Source: Actinomadura flavalba DSM 45200 | GTDB lineage: Bacteria > Actinomycetota > Actinomycetes > Streptosporangiales > Streptosporangiaceae | Assembly: GCF_000374305.1 (NCBI RefSeq) | Contig: NZ_KB894093.1 | Span: 124,001 to 188,000 of the forward strand | Length of the DNA: 64,000 nt | Direction of reading: 5' to 3' | In this document: one piece after another, positions 41,688 to 50,707 of the stretch | Layout of the letters: each line of letters starts with the position of its first letter | Numbering within the stretch: position 1 is the first letter of the stretch | Position numbers and translations under genes: made by a program | The notes under the pieces: generated by a model | Told to the model about the DNA's origin: nothing | Seen by the model: the letters and a program-made list of their open reading frames with translations, nothing else | The model's database searches: none

Positions 41688-42530
41688 TCAGGAGAACAGG
41701 AACTTCCCGCAGTGCGGCCACTGGCCCTGCCAGCGCCCGCCGACCTTCTTGTACAGGAGCTGGGCGCGGTAGGTCTGCTCGGCGGCGGGCGCCTGGCTGG
41801 GCAGGCCCGAGCCGCCGACCGACCGCCACGTGGGCAGCGAGAACTGGTAGAGCCCGTAGTACCCGGCCGGGTTGACGGCATTGGGCCGCCCGCCGGACTC
41901 GCACTTGGCCAGGCCCGCCCAGTTCAGCCCGGACGCCGGGCCGCCGCCCGCCGACGGCCCGATGGCGAGGATCTGCGCGACGGGCTTGCGCTTCACCTTC
42001 TCGGCCAGCACGATCTTGACCTTCTTGCCCTTGCGCTTGGCCCAGGCGGTCTTGACGATCGTCAGCCCCGGCTTGCCCGCGCGCACCTCCTTCTGCGAGA
42101 AGGGCGGCAGCTTCCTGTCCTTCTTCTTCACGACCGGCAGCGTCGTGCGGACGCCCTTGACCACGGGCTTGGACAGCAGCCGGGTGATCGTGATCTTCGC
42201 TTCGGCGGGCTCGTCCCTGGCGGGCTCGACGAGGTCGTACTTGCCGAGCTTCACCCCCGCCTGGTCGAGGACCTGCGCGACCGTGGTGCCGGTGACGGTC
42301 TTCTCGGTGCGCTTCCTGTCGATGATGATCGCGACCTGGCGCGGCTCGGGCGCGGGGCTGCTCGGCGCGGCGGCGGGGTCGGCGGCGGGCGCGTCGGCGG
42401 CGCGGCGCGTCTTGGCGGGCTCGTCGCCGCCGCCGCACGCGCCGGCGGTACCGGCGACGAGCGCGGCGGCCAGCAGCACACGCGGAACGAGGGTCGTGGT
42501 GGGACGGCGCAAGGTGGTCTTCCGTGTCAC
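41688..42530 (-). CDS. resuscitation-promoting factor RpfB-like
   Basis: A 280-residue exported protein. A lipobox-like TAGAC (Cys32) is followed by an Ala/Pro-rich stretch, one DUF348 unit (about 66-120), a shortened G5-like segment (about 130-185) and the Rpf transglycosylase domain (about 203-280, LNWAGLAKCESGGRPNAVNPAGYYGLYQF with Glu in CESGG as catalytic acid). It cleaves peptidoglycan and helps regrowth of dormant cells. Mycobacterial RpfB has three DUF348 copies; one is seen here. The GTG start lies 7 bases after TAAGGT. Confidence 0.88.
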   Translation of the reverse strand: MTRKTTLRRPTTTLVPRVLLAAALVAGTAGACGGGDEPAKTRRAADAPAADPAAAPSSPAPEPRQVAIIIDRKRTEKTVTGTTVAQVLDQAGVKLGKYDLVEPARDEPAEAKITITRLLSKPVVKGVRTTLPVVKKKDRKLPPFSQKEVRAGKPGLTIVKTAWAKRKGKKVKIVLAEKVKRKPVAQILAIGPSAGGGPASGLNWAGLAKCESGGRPNAVNPAGYYGLYQFSLPTWRSVGGSGLPSQAPAAEQTYRAQLLYKKVGGRWQGQWPHCGKFLFS

Positions 42531-42537
42531 GCGCCGA

Positions 42538-42543
42538 ACCTTA
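42538..42543 (-). promoter_or_regulatory. -10 element of the rpf gene, leaderless type
   Basis: TAAGGT on the minus strand ends 7 bases before the GTG start at 42530. The 77-base gap to the next gene leaves no room for the ydaO-type riboswitch found ahead of many rpf genes. Confidence 0.45.
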
Positions 42544-42591
42544 CGTCCCCCGCAGCACCCATCGCTACCGAAACCACCATGAAGCGACTAC

Positions 42592-42606
42592 GGCGGGTGG
42601 CCCGCC
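42592..42606 (-). terminator. short hairpin after the sulfatase
   Basis: GGCGGG and CCCGCC enclose a 3-base loop directly after the sulfatase stop codon. The stem is only 6 bp. Confidence 0.35.
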
Positions 42607-42607
42607 C

Positions 42608-44488
42608 TCACCGGAAGATCGGCGTTTCCGGCGTGTATTCGCCGTTCAGCACGAGCTTGAGGTAGGTCGCCAGTTTGTTCACCGTGCCGTCGGACGAGGC
42701 CGCCGCCCGCTCGATCACGGGCAGCGCCGGACGCGCGTCCTCCCCGAGGAACACCAGCGCGTTGAGCGCCTGGAGGCGGACGGGGGCCGCCTCGTGCGCG
42801 TCCAGCGTCCCGGCCAGGAACGCCACCGCCCGCGCCGTGTGCCGCCGGTCGTGCCGGGCCAGCGCCTCGGCCGCCGCCACCCGGACCTGCGGTGACGCGT
42901 CGTGCCCGACGCGGCGCAGCAGCGCGTCCGCCGCGGTCCCGGCCCGGCCCGCGCGCTGCATCACCAGCCCGGACGCGGCCCAGAACCGGATCACCTCGTT
43001 GCGGTCGTCCAGCGCCCGCACCAGCTCCGGAACGTCGCGCGGGTCACGGCGGATCGCCGTCGCGGCGAGCCGCAGCACGCGCGGCAGCGGATACGCGCCG
43101 GGGACGCGGCTGGCGTCGTAGCCCTCCAGCGGCGAACCCTCGGGGATGAACCCGTTGTCGTTGACGCGGATCAGGTGGGCGTCCAGCGCGGACCGCAGCC
43201 GCAGCAGGCGCAGCGTGTGGCGGGGGTCGGCGGCCAGGTTGCGGACCTCGTCGGGGTCGGCGCGCAGGTCGTACAGCTCCTCGGCGGGCTTGTCGTGCCA
43301 GAACCGCTCCTGCACCGGGTTCAGCTTCCCGTCCAGGTGGGCCTGCTCCCACACCTGGTAGCCGCGCTGCTGCCAGGCGTACGCCTGGTACTGGCCGTAG
43401 GGGCGGTGCGGCGCGTAGTTGCGGACGTACCGGTAGCGCTCGTCGCGGACGGTGCGGACCAGGTCGTACCGGTCGTCCATCCGGCCGCGCATCCCGAACG
43501 CGTACTCGGGGCGGCGCCGCGCCGTCAGCGACGTGCCGTGCAGGTGGCGCGGGACGGGCGCACCGGCGAGGGCGAGCGCCGTCGGCGGCAGGTCCACGGT
43601 GTTCACCGGGCCGTTCACGACCGACCCCGGCCTGCCCAGGTGCGCCCACTTGCGGGGATACCGGACGATCAGCGGGACGCGCAGGCCGCTGTCGTAGCAG
43701 AACCGCTTGCTGCGCGGCAGCACGCCGCCGTTGTCGCCGAAGTAGAACACGATCGTGTCGTCGGCCAGCCCGGCGGCCTCCAGCTCGGCCAGGTGGGCGC
43801 CGATCTGGCCGTCCATGGTCTCGACGAGGTCGTGGAAGCGGGCGCGGTCGGCGCGCGTCTCGGGGGTGTCGGGCAGGTAGGCGGGGATGCGGACGTCCTC
43901 GGGGCGCGTCCGGGTCGGGCCGGTCGGGAAGAGCTGCGACTCGTGCGTCGTCATGAACGTGAAGACGGAGTAGAACGGCGTCCCCTCGGGCCGGTTCCGC
44001 CAGTGGGCGGTCGCGCTCGACGCGTCCCAGATGTCGCGGGGCACGTAGCCGGAGTTGTAGTCGGTCTTGGAGTTGTTCGTGCAGTAGTAGCCCTGTTCGC
44101 GCAACTGCTCGGGGAGCGGGCGCAGGAAGCCGGGCACGTTGCCGTCGGCGCGCATGTGGTGGGCCGGTCCGCAGCTCTCGGCGTGGACGCCGGTGAGCAG
44201 CGCGAAGCGGGACGGCGCGCAGACGGGCGCGGGCGAGAACGCGTTCTCGTAGCGGACGCCCTCGCGGGCCAGCCGGTCCAGGTGCGGCGTGCGCGCGACC
44301 GGGTCTCCGTAGGCGCCCAGGTAGGGGTTGTTGTCCTCGCTGATCAGCCAGAGGATGTTGGGCCGCGCGGCCGGAGGGCGGGTCGGCGCGGGCGCGGCCC
44401 GCGCGGCGGACGCGGGCAGCGCGGTGGCGACCGCGCCGCCCGCACCGGCGGCGAGCACGGCGCGGCGGGAGGGGGCGGGAAGCGACAT
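42608..44488 (-). CDS. Tat-exported sulfatase with HEAT-like repeats
   Basis: A 626-residue sulfatase. A twin-arginine leader (PSRRAVLAAG, then an Ala-rich core ending near ASAARA) suggests folded export. Metal residues are in LISEDNNPYLG, the formylglycine motif is CAPSR with Cys90, and FYFGDNGGVLPRSK supplies the second metal site. The last ~130 residues (VPELVRALDDRNEVIRFWAA onward) form HEAT-like helical repeats, possibly for protein or glycan binding. It is related to heparan-type arylsulfatases. It interrupts the tatD-rpf gene order common in actinomycetes. Confidence 0.9.
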   Translation of the reverse strand: MSLPAPSRRAVLAAGAGGAVATALPASAARAAPAPTRPPAARPNILWLISEDNNPYLGAYGDPVARTPHLDRLAREGVRYENAFSPAPVCAPSRFALLTGVHAESCGPAHHMRADGNVPGFLRPLPEQLREQGYYCTNNSKTDYNSGYVPRDIWDASSATAHWRNRPEGTPFYSVFTFMTTHESQLFPTGPTRTRPEDVRIPAYLPDTPETRADRARFHDLVETMDGQIGAHLAELEAAGLADDTIVFYFGDNGGVLPRSKRFCYDSGLRVPLIVRYPRKWAHLGRPGSVVNGPVNTVDLPPTALALAGAPVPRHLHGTSLTARRRPEYAFGMRGRMDDRYDLVRTVRDERYRYVRNYAPHRPYGQYQAYAWQQRGYQVWEQAHLDGKLNPVQERFWHDKPAEELYDLRADPDEVRNLAADPRHTLRLLRLRSALDAHLIRVNDNGFIPEGSPLEGYDASRVPGAYPLPRVLRLAATAIRRDPRDVPELVRALDDRNEVIRFWAASGLVMQRAGRAGTAADALLRRVGHDASPQVRVAAAEALARHDRRHTARAVAFLAGTLDAHEAAPVRLQALNALVFLGEDARPALPVIERAAASSDGTVNKLATYLKLVLNGEYTPETPIFR

Positions 44489-44607
44489 GGGGGAGCTCCA
44501 AGGCATCGACGGGGACGGAAGTGATCCTCAGCCCCAATTCCCACCAAGTCAACCAAGATGGTAGACATCACATCCGGCGCCTGCCTCGCTCGACGGCCCG
44601 GCGCGGG

Positions 44608-45444
44608 TCACCAGGTACCGAAGGCGCGTTCTCCGTTCGCGGCGATGGCCGCGCAGAGGGCGGCGACGTCCAGGCCCTTCACGTCGGCCATGAAGCGGAC
44701 CGTGTGCGGGATCAGGTAGGACGCGTTCGGCTTGCCCCGGTGCGGGATCGGGGTGAGGAACGGGGCGTCGGTCTCGACCAGCAGGAGGTCGGCCGGGGCC
44801 ACGCGCAGCGCCTCGCGCACAGGTTCGGCGTTCTTGAACGTGACGTTCCCGGCGAAGCTCATGAAGTAGCCGTTGTCGGCGCAGACGCGGGCCATGGCGG
44901 CGTCGCCGGAGAAGCAGTGGAAGACGGTCCGCTCGGGCGCGCCCTCCTCGGCCAGGACGCGCAGCACGTCGTCGTGGGCGTCGCGGTCGTGGATGACCAG
45001 GGCCGTGCCGGTGCGCTTGGCGATGTCGATGTGGGCGCGGAACGAGCGGTGCTGGTCGTCCTTGGGGGCCCAGTCGCGGTAGTAGTCCAGCCCGGTCTCC
45101 CCCACCGCTCGCACCTTCGGCTGCGCGGCCAGGGCCTCGATCTCGGCCAGGACGGCGTCCGTCACGCCGGTGGTGTCGTTCGGGTGGATCGCCACGCCCG
45201 CGTAGACGTCGTCGTGCTCGGCGGCCGTCTCCGCGCAGAGCCGCGACGACGGCAGGTCGACGCCGATCGTGACGATGCGCGCGACGCCGACCGACCGCGC
45301 CGCCGCGAGCTGCTCGGCGACCGGCAGCTCGACCAGGTCGAGATGGCAGTGGCTGTCGAACACGTCCACCGGGAGCCGTTCGGCGGGCGGCGCCGGGAAC
45401 GCGCGCGGCGCGGCGGAGCCGTCCTCGGCGGCGGGACGGCTCAC
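44608..45444 (-). CDS. tatD: TatD-family metal-dependent hydrolase
   Basis: A 278-residue TIM-barrel amidohydrolase-fold nuclease. The metal-binding FDSHCHLD is near residue 30, [13 protein letters not shown] near 118, the [11 protein letters not shown] loop (His) and [12 protein letters not shown] follow, and ETDAPFLTP supplies the catalytic Asp. Family members are 3'-5' DNases/RNases implicated in repair of oxidative damage. The GTG start overlaps the metG stop as GTGA, so it is coupled to metG. The N-terminal ~25 residues are a poorly conserved extension. Confidence 0.9.
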   Translation of the reverse strand: MSRPAAEDGSAAPRAFPAPPAERLPVDVFDSHCHLDLVELPVAEQLAAARSVGVARIVTIGVDLPSSRLCAETAAEHDDVYAGVAIHPNDTTGVTDAVLAEIEALAAQPKVRAVGETGLDYYRDWAPKDDQHRSFRAHIDIAKRTGTALVIHDRDAHDDVLRVLAEEGAPERTVFHCFSGDAAMARVCADNGYFMSFAGNVTFKNAEPVREALRVAPADLLLVETDAPFLTPIPHRGKPNASYLIPHTVRFMADVKGLDVAALCAAIAANGERAFGTW

Positions 45445-47240
45445 GACCCGCCCTCGGCCAGCCGGGCCAGCTCCTCGTCGACGACCGAGGAGTCGAGCTT
45501 GGTGAACAGCGGCGACGGCTTGGCCAGCGGCGTGCCCGGCTTGATCGGCACCGACTCCCAGCGGGCCTCGGTGGCGTAGTCGCCGGTGAGGATCGTGTAG
45601 TCGGGGCCGCCGTCCTCGGAGACGGTCTCCATGCGCGGCATGCCGCTCCACTCGCCCTGCCCGCCGAGCATCTCGTAGACCTTCTGCGCCGTGTTCGGCA
45701 GGAACGGGGTGAGCAGCGACTTGGCGTCGTCGACGACCTGGAGCGTCGTGTGCAGGATGGACTTGACCCGCTCGGGGTCGTCCTTGAGCTTCCACGGCGC
45801 CTGGTCGGACAGGTAGCGGTTGGCGTCGCGAACGACCTCCAGGGCCTCCCCGATGCCGTTCTTGAACCGGGACCGGCCCAGCTCGGCGCCGACGGCGCCG
45901 AACGCGTTCCGGCTGCGCTCCAGCAGGGCGCGGTCGGCGTCGGTGAGGTCGCCCGCGTCGGGGATCGCGCCGAAGTTCTTGGCGGCCAGGTTCACCGAGC
46001 GGTTCACCAGGTTGCCCCACGCGGCGACCAGCTCGTCGTTGTTGCGGCGGACGAACTCGGCCCAGGTGAAGTCGGTGTCCTGGTTCTCCGGACCGGCGAC
46101 CGCGATGTAGTAGCGCAGGGCGTCCACGTCGTAGCGGGCGAGGAAGTCCTGGACGTAGATGACGACCTGCCGGGACGAGGAGAACTTGCGGCCCTCCATC
46201 GTCAGGAACTCCGACGAGACGACCTCGGTCGGCACGTTGAGCGCGCCGAGCGGACCGGGCGTGCCGCCCTTGTCGCCCGCGCCGCCGTAGCCGAGCAGGA
46301 TCGCCGGCCAGATCTCGGAGTGGAAGACGATGTTGTCCTTGCCCATGAAGTAGTACGACAGGGCCTCGGGGTCCTGCCACCAGGCGCGCCACGCCTCCGG
46401 GTCGCCGGTGCGGCGGGCCCACTCGACCGACGCCGAGAAGTAGCCGATGACCGCGTCGAACCAGACGTACAGCTTCTTGGCGGGGTTGTCGCGCCAGCCC
46501 TCCAGCGGGATCGGCACGCCCCAGTCGAGGTCGCGGCTGATCGCGCGGGGCTGGAGGTCGTTGAGCAGGTTGAGCGAGAACTTCAGCACGTTGGGCCGCC
46601 ACTGGCCCTGCTTGGACTTCAGGTAGCGCGACAGCACCTCGGTGAACGCGGGCAGGTCGAGCATGAAGTGCTCGGTCTCCACGAACTTGGGCGTCTCGCC
46701 GTTGATCCGGCTGACCGGGTTGATCAGGTCGATCGGGTCGAGCTGGTTGCCGCAGTTGTCGCACTGGTCGCCGCGGGCGCCGTCGTAGCCGCAGATGGGG
46801 CAGGTGCCCTCGATGTACCGGTCGGGCAGGGTGCGCCCGGTGGACGGCGAGATGGCGCCCATCGTGGTCTTCTCGAAGACGTACCCGTTGGCGTACAGGC
46901 CCTTGAAGACCTCCTGCACGATCGCGTAGTGGTTCTGCGTCGTCGTGCGGGTGAACAGGTCGTAGGACATGCCGAGGCCGAGCAGGTCGCGGGTGATGAC
47001 GTCGTGGTAGCGGTCGGCCAGCTCGCGCGCCGACACGCCCTCCTTGTCGGCCTGGACCTGGATCGGGGTGCCGTGCTCGTCGGTGCCGCTCACCATGAGC
47101 ACCTGGTTGCCCGCCATGCGCTGGTACCGGGCGAACATGTCGCTCGGCAGGGCGAAGCCCGAGACGTGCCCGATGTGGCGCGGCCCGTTGGCGTAGGGCC
47201 AGGCGGGCGCGGTGAGGATGTGGCGGCTCGACGACGACAT
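45441..47240 (-). CDS. metG: methionyl-tRNA synthetase
   Basis: A 599-residue class I synthetase that charges tRNA-Met. The ATP motif is HIGH (about 22-25). The KMSKS loop reads KFSSS, as in many actinobacterial MetG proteins. A four-Cys zinc knuckle, CPICG...CDNCG (about 147-164), places it in the zinc-containing MetG class. [11 protein letters not shown] is the methionine pocket. A C-terminal EMAP-like tRNA-binding domain is absent. The ATG lies 6 bases after TAGGCT, so the mRNA is probably leaderless. Confidence 0.95.
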   Translation of the reverse strand: MSSSSRHILTAPAWPYANGPRHIGHVSGFALPSDMFARYQRMAGNQVLMVSGTDEHGTPIQVQADKEGVSARELADRYHDVITRDLLGLGMSYDLFTRTTTQNHYAIVQEVFKGLYANGYVFEKTTMGAISPSTGRTLPDRYIEGTCPICGYDGARGDQCDNCGNQLDPIDLINPVSRINGETPKFVETEHFMLDLPAFTEVLSRYLKSKQGQWRPNVLKFSLNLLNDLQPRAISRDLDWGVPIPLEGWRDNPAKKLYVWFDAVIGYFSASVEWARRTGDPEAWRAWWQDPEALSYYFMGKDNIVFHSEIWPAILLGYGGAGDKGGTPGPLGALNVPTEVVSSEFLTMEGRKFSSSRQVVIYVQDFLARYDVDALRYYIAVAGPENQDTDFTWAEFVRRNNDELVAAWGNLVNRSVNLAAKNFGAIPDAGDLTDADRALLERSRNAFGAVGAELGRSRFKNGIGEALEVVRDANRYLSDQAPWKLKDDPERVKSILHTTLQVVDDAKSLLTPFLPNTAQKVYEMLGGQGEWSGMPRMETVSEDGGPDYTILTGDYATEARWESVPIKPGTPLAKPSPLFTKLDSSVVDEELARLAEGGS

Positions 47241-47246
47241 GGGACA

Positions 47247-47252
47247 AGCCTA
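47247..47252 (-). promoter_or_regulatory. -10 element of metG, leaderless type
   Basis: TAGGCT on the minus strand is followed by six bases (TGTCCC) and the metG ATG. No ribosome site is present. No T-box features are seen upstream. Confidence 0.5.
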
Positions 47253-47354
47253 AAGGTCGCGGGCTCTTCGTCCGCACGGTTGTCCACAGCGCGCCGTCGG
47301 TAGTCTGGCCCGGCTGGGGCGGCGCGGGGCCGTCCGCTGAGGGGAGTGCGCGGG

Positions 47355-48914
47355 ATGGTCCAGGCCACGGCAGCCGAGACGCAGGCCGAGGAGGACGGGG
47401 CCGCGCGGCGGCGCCCGCCCTGGCGGCGGATCGCGGCGCTTTCGGGCCTGGTCACGGTGGTCGGGGTGGTCGTCCAGTGGGTGATCATGACGCCGCCGCT
47501 CTACTACGACCCGTACTACGTGTGGCTCGGCGCCCGCGACTGGCCGGACGTCCCGCTGGACCGGTGGCCGTTCGTCGAGCTGCCGCACCAGGTCACCCGC
47601 ATCGGGCTGGTGCTCCCGGCCCGCGCCGTGCAGGAGCTGCTGGGAACGGGCCAGGCGGCGTACTTCGTCATCGCCGCGCTGGCGGGCTGCGTGTTCTTCG
47701 TCGGCACGTACCTGGCCGTGCGGTCGCTGTTCGGCGACGTCGCGGGCGTCGCGTCGGCGCTGCTGCTGATCGTCCACCCGTTCTTCACGCTGACGAACCC
47801 GTACACCCACGAGATCACCTGGTCGGCGGGCGTGCTGCTGCCCGACATGCCGGGCGCGGGGCTGTTCGCGGCGGGCATGGCGGGGCTCGTCGCCGCGTCC
47901 CGGCGGACGGGCCGCGCGCAGACGCGGATGCTGGTGGTCGCGGGGCTGCTGCTGGGCTCGTCGTTCCTGGTCCGCGAGTTCCTGGCGTTCCTGTTCCTGG
48001 CGATCCCCGCCTACCTGTGGCTGCTGCGCATCCCGTGGCGCCGCAACGTCACCGTCGGCCTGACGATGCTCGCCGTGCTGGCGGCCAACTTCGTCCACAA
48101 CGTCATCGTGTGGGGGACGCCGCTGGCGGGCCTGCGCTCGGCGGCCGGGCACGGCGGCAAGTCGTGGGACGTCGTGACGCGCCCGCTGGCGGCGAACTCG
48201 TTCTGGCGCGCCATGACCGAGGGGAACCCGCTCGGCCTGGTGTTCGTCGCGCTGCTCGCGCTGACGATCGTCGGCTGGGCCGTCACCCGCGACCGGCGCC
48301 TCGCCCTGTGCCTGGTGTGGTTCTTCACGCTGGCCGTGCCGCTGACGCTGCTCTCCGGCGTGCTCGACCCGGACGACATCTCGCTGCGCGCCTGGCTCAT
48401 CCGCTACTGGTTCGCGGTGCTGCCCGCGCTGCTCGCCGGTGGCATCGGCGCCGTCACGCTGCTGGCGCGGCGCGTCCCGGCGGCGTGGACGGCGCGGCTG
48501 CGGCCGGTGGCGTTCGGCGCGGCCGTGCTCGGCGTCGTCGCCTACCTCGGCGCGGCGTTCGCCGCCGTCCCCGACCTGCCGCGCGACCGCGCCTGGAACG
48601 AGCTGCGGGTGTGGCTGGACGGCCGCGACGACCTGCCCGCGATCACCACCGACGGCCGTCTCGCGCAGACGTTCACGTTCTACGCCCGCGACATGTGGGG
48701 CAATGTGCAGTGGAACGGGCGCGTCGTGACCTTCCCGCAGTACGCCGTCGGCGACCCGCCCACCACCGAGTACCCCATGCTGTACCACCGCTGGCGCGGC
48801 ATGGAGGCCAGCGCGCCGGTCCTCGGCGGCTGGAAGCCCGGCGAGCACGGCTGGACGCTCGCCTGGCGCTCGTCCGACGGCCTGCTGGAGATCTGGAACC
48901 CGCCCGCGCGCTAG
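47355..48914 (+). CDS. polytopic GT-C-like glycosyltransferase
   Basis: A 519-residue membrane protein with about 11 hydrophobic helices. After the first helix, the loop contains YYDPYYVWLGARDWPD; acidic residues in this first extracytoplasmic loop are the hallmark of GT-C enzymes that use polyprenyl-phosphate sugars. NPYTHEITWSAGVLLPD resembles ArnT/PMT-type loops. A soluble C-terminal domain (about 410-519) faces outward. The ATG at 47355 was preferred to a GTG three codons earlier because of the GGGGAG position. It probably modifies an envelope glycan or protein. Confidence 0.7.
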   Translation: MVQATAAETQAEEDGAARRRPPWRRIAALSGLVTVVGVVVQWVIMTPPLYYDPYYVWLGARDWPDVPLDRWPFVELPHQVTRIGLVLPARAVQELLGTGQAAYFVIAALAGCVFFVGTYLAVRSLFGDVAGVASALLLIVHPFFTLTNPYTHEITWSAGVLLPDMPGAGLFAAGMAGLVAASRRTGRAQTRMLVVAGLLLGSSFLVREFLAFLFLAIPAYLWLLRIPWRRNVTVGLTMLAVLAANFVHNVIVWGTPLAGLRSAAGHGGKSWDVVTRPLAANSFWRAMTEGNPLGLVFVALLALTIVGWAVTRDRRLALCLVWFFTLAVPLTLLSGVLDPDDISLRAWLIRYWFAVLPALLAGGIGAVTLLARRVPAAWTARLRPVAFGAAVLGVVAYLGAAFAAVPDLPRDRAWNELRVWLDGRDDLPAITTDGRLAQTFTFYARDMWGNVQWNGRVVTFPQYAVGDPPTTEYPMLYHRWRGMEASAPVLGGWKPGEHGWTLAWRSSDGLLEIWNPPAR

Positions 48915-50647
48915 CGCACCGGCACCCACGCCACCCAGCCGCCGTCGAAGGCGGGCAGCGCCGCCGCGACCCGCCAGCCCGGCGGCGCCCCGCCCCGCCA
49001 GGTGGACGTCGGCGCCGAGCGGCCGTCCCACGCGACGATCACCAGCCCGGCGCCGGGCGGCGGGCCGCCGACGCGGCCGTCGTATCCGGCCGGTCTCGCC
49101 CACGGCATCCGGTACTGGAGCGGCAGCCGGATCGTCCACGCCAGGTTGCGGTCCATCGCGACGGGCGGGCGCTCCCCCGGCGGCAGCAGGGTGCGCATGT
49201 CGCTGACGCGGGCGAACTCGCCGCTGATCGGCTGCGCGGCCCGGGTCAGCGCCGTCCCGACGATGACGAGGCTGACCAGCGCGAACACGCCGGTCAGCGG
49301 CCCCGCCCCCCGGCGCGCCAGCAGCACGGCCACCGCGAACAGGACGAGCCCGGCCACCGTCGCGTGCCAGAGCCGCAACTGCGTCCAGTTCCACGTCAGC
49401 AGCGAGATCTCGGGAAAGTCGAACGCCAGGTGCTCGTAGCGGGACAGCCGGTCGCCCGCGAACGCCTGCACGACGCCCGCCGACGCCACCAGCAGCGCCG
49501 CCGCCGCGCCCGCCGTCACCGTGACGCGCCGCCGCGCCCGCAGCAGCACCGCGAGCCCGGCCGCGAACAGCACCGGCAGCACCGGCGCGAGGTAGCGGGC
49601 GTAGGCGAAGTTGCCGACGCGGCGCTCGTCGGGCAGCGCCGCCGACGTCGCCAGCGCGATCCCGGCGACGATCCCGAGGACGGCCAGCGCCAGCGCCCGC
49701 TGCGCGCCGGGCGTCCCGCGCCGCAGCGCCGTCCGGCCGAAGGCCAGCAGCCCGATCCCGGCGACGCCGCCGGTGATGACGAGCTGGCTCCAGAGCTGCC
49801 CGGTGGCGAGCCCGAGCGTCCACCCCCACCCGTCCAGGCTGAGCAGCCGGTCGCGGACGTTGTCCTGGAGCCGGTTGTCACCGAAGGGGTACAGGACGGC
49901 GGTGAGCCGCGCGTTGAGGAGCCCGCCCGCGAGCAGGACGCCGCCGAGCACCGCCGCGCCCACGGCCTGCGCCGTCCACGGGCGCCGCAGCAGCACCGCC
50001 GCCCCGAGCAGGCCCATCTGCGCCAGGACGAGCAGCAGCCCCCGGGAGTGGCAGACGTGCGCGTACGCCGCCAGCAGCGACGCGCCGCCCGCGTACAGGG
50101 CGATGCGGCGCGGCGGGGCGGCGGCGCTCAGCCAGGAGTGCGCCAGCAGCAGCCAGCCCAGCGTGACGACGGGCAGGATCGCGTCCGTCAGCGCGAACAG
50201 CGAGAAGAACAGCACGGCGGGCAGCAGCGCCACCGCGTTCCCGCACAGGAACGCCGGGCCGGGCGCCAGGCCGAACCGCCGCAGCAGGACGTAGCCGAGC
50301 GGCAGCATCAGCGCGCTGACGAGCGCGTTGACGCCGAGCATCGCGTGGTAGGCGACGTCGGGGTCGTCGGTCAGGTACAGCACGGGGGCGACCAGCAGCG
50401 CGTATCCGGCGCGGTAGATCGTGCCGTGCGACAGGTCGGTGCCGACGCCGCCGGTGAGGACGCGGGCCGAGAACAGGTAGCCGTACTCGTCGGGCGCGGC
50501 GGCGGGCATCGCCCGCGTCGCCGCGAGCGCCATGCGCAGCAGCGCGTGCGCCAGCCAGCCGAGCAGCAACGCGGTGCCGGGCCGGAACGCCGCGTCCCGC
50601 CGCCACGGGGGCGACGGGACGAGGGGACGGGTCCGGGCCGGGCGCAT
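48911..50647 (-). CDS. polytopic membrane protein, GT-C-like
   Basis: A 578-residue protein with about 12 hydrophobic helices and an extracytoplasmic C-terminal domain (about 460-578). The first loop contains MPAAAPDEYGYLFSARVLTGG, with the paired acidic residues expected of GT-C glycosyltransferases, and SHGTIYRAGYALLVAP follows as in ArnT/mannosyltransferase relatives. Its stop codon shares CTAG with the convergent gene. It lies next to a GT2 polyprenyl-phosphate sugar synthase that could supply its donor. Confidence 0.65.
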   Translation of the reverse strand: MRPARTRPLVPSPPWRRDAAFRPGTALLLGWLAHALLRMALAATRAMPAAAPDEYGYLFSARVLTGGVGTDLSHGTIYRAGYALLVAPVLYLTDDPDVAYHAMLGVNALVSALMLPLGYVLLRRFGLAPGPAFLCGNAVALLPAVLFFSLFALTDAILPVVTLGWLLLAHSWLSAAAPPRRIALYAGGASLLAAYAHVCHSRGLLLVLAQMGLLGAAVLLRRPWTAQAVGAAVLGGVLLAGGLLNARLTAVLYPFGDNRLQDNVRDRLLSLDGWGWTLGLATGQLWSQLVITGGVAGIGLLAFGRTALRRGTPGAQRALALAVLGIVAGIALATSAALPDERRVGNFAYARYLAPVLPVLFAAGLAVLLRARRRVTVTAGAAAALLVASAGVVQAFAGDRLSRYEHLAFDFPEISLLTWNWTQLRLWHATVAGLVLFAVAVLLARRGAGPLTGVFALVSLVIVGTALTRAAQPISGEFARVSDMRTLLPPGERPPVAMDRNLAWTIRLPLQYRMPWARPAGYDGRVGGPPPGAGLVIVAWDGRSAPTSTWRGGAPPGWRVAAALPAFDGGWVAWVPVR

Positions 50648-50707
50648 CAACCGCCCGCTGTGCCGTCGCCGTCACGCATGGCATCAGCCTGCCATACGCG
50701 GTGACGT

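Noticed and set aside
42531..42607. ydaO-type riboswitch ahead of rpf
   Set aside because: The interval is only 77 bases and the gene appears leaderless, leaving no room for the aptamer.
47241..47345. T-box or tRNA gene near metG
   Set aside because: No T-box motif, no cloverleaf-compatible arms, and the -10 element is 6 bases from the start codon.
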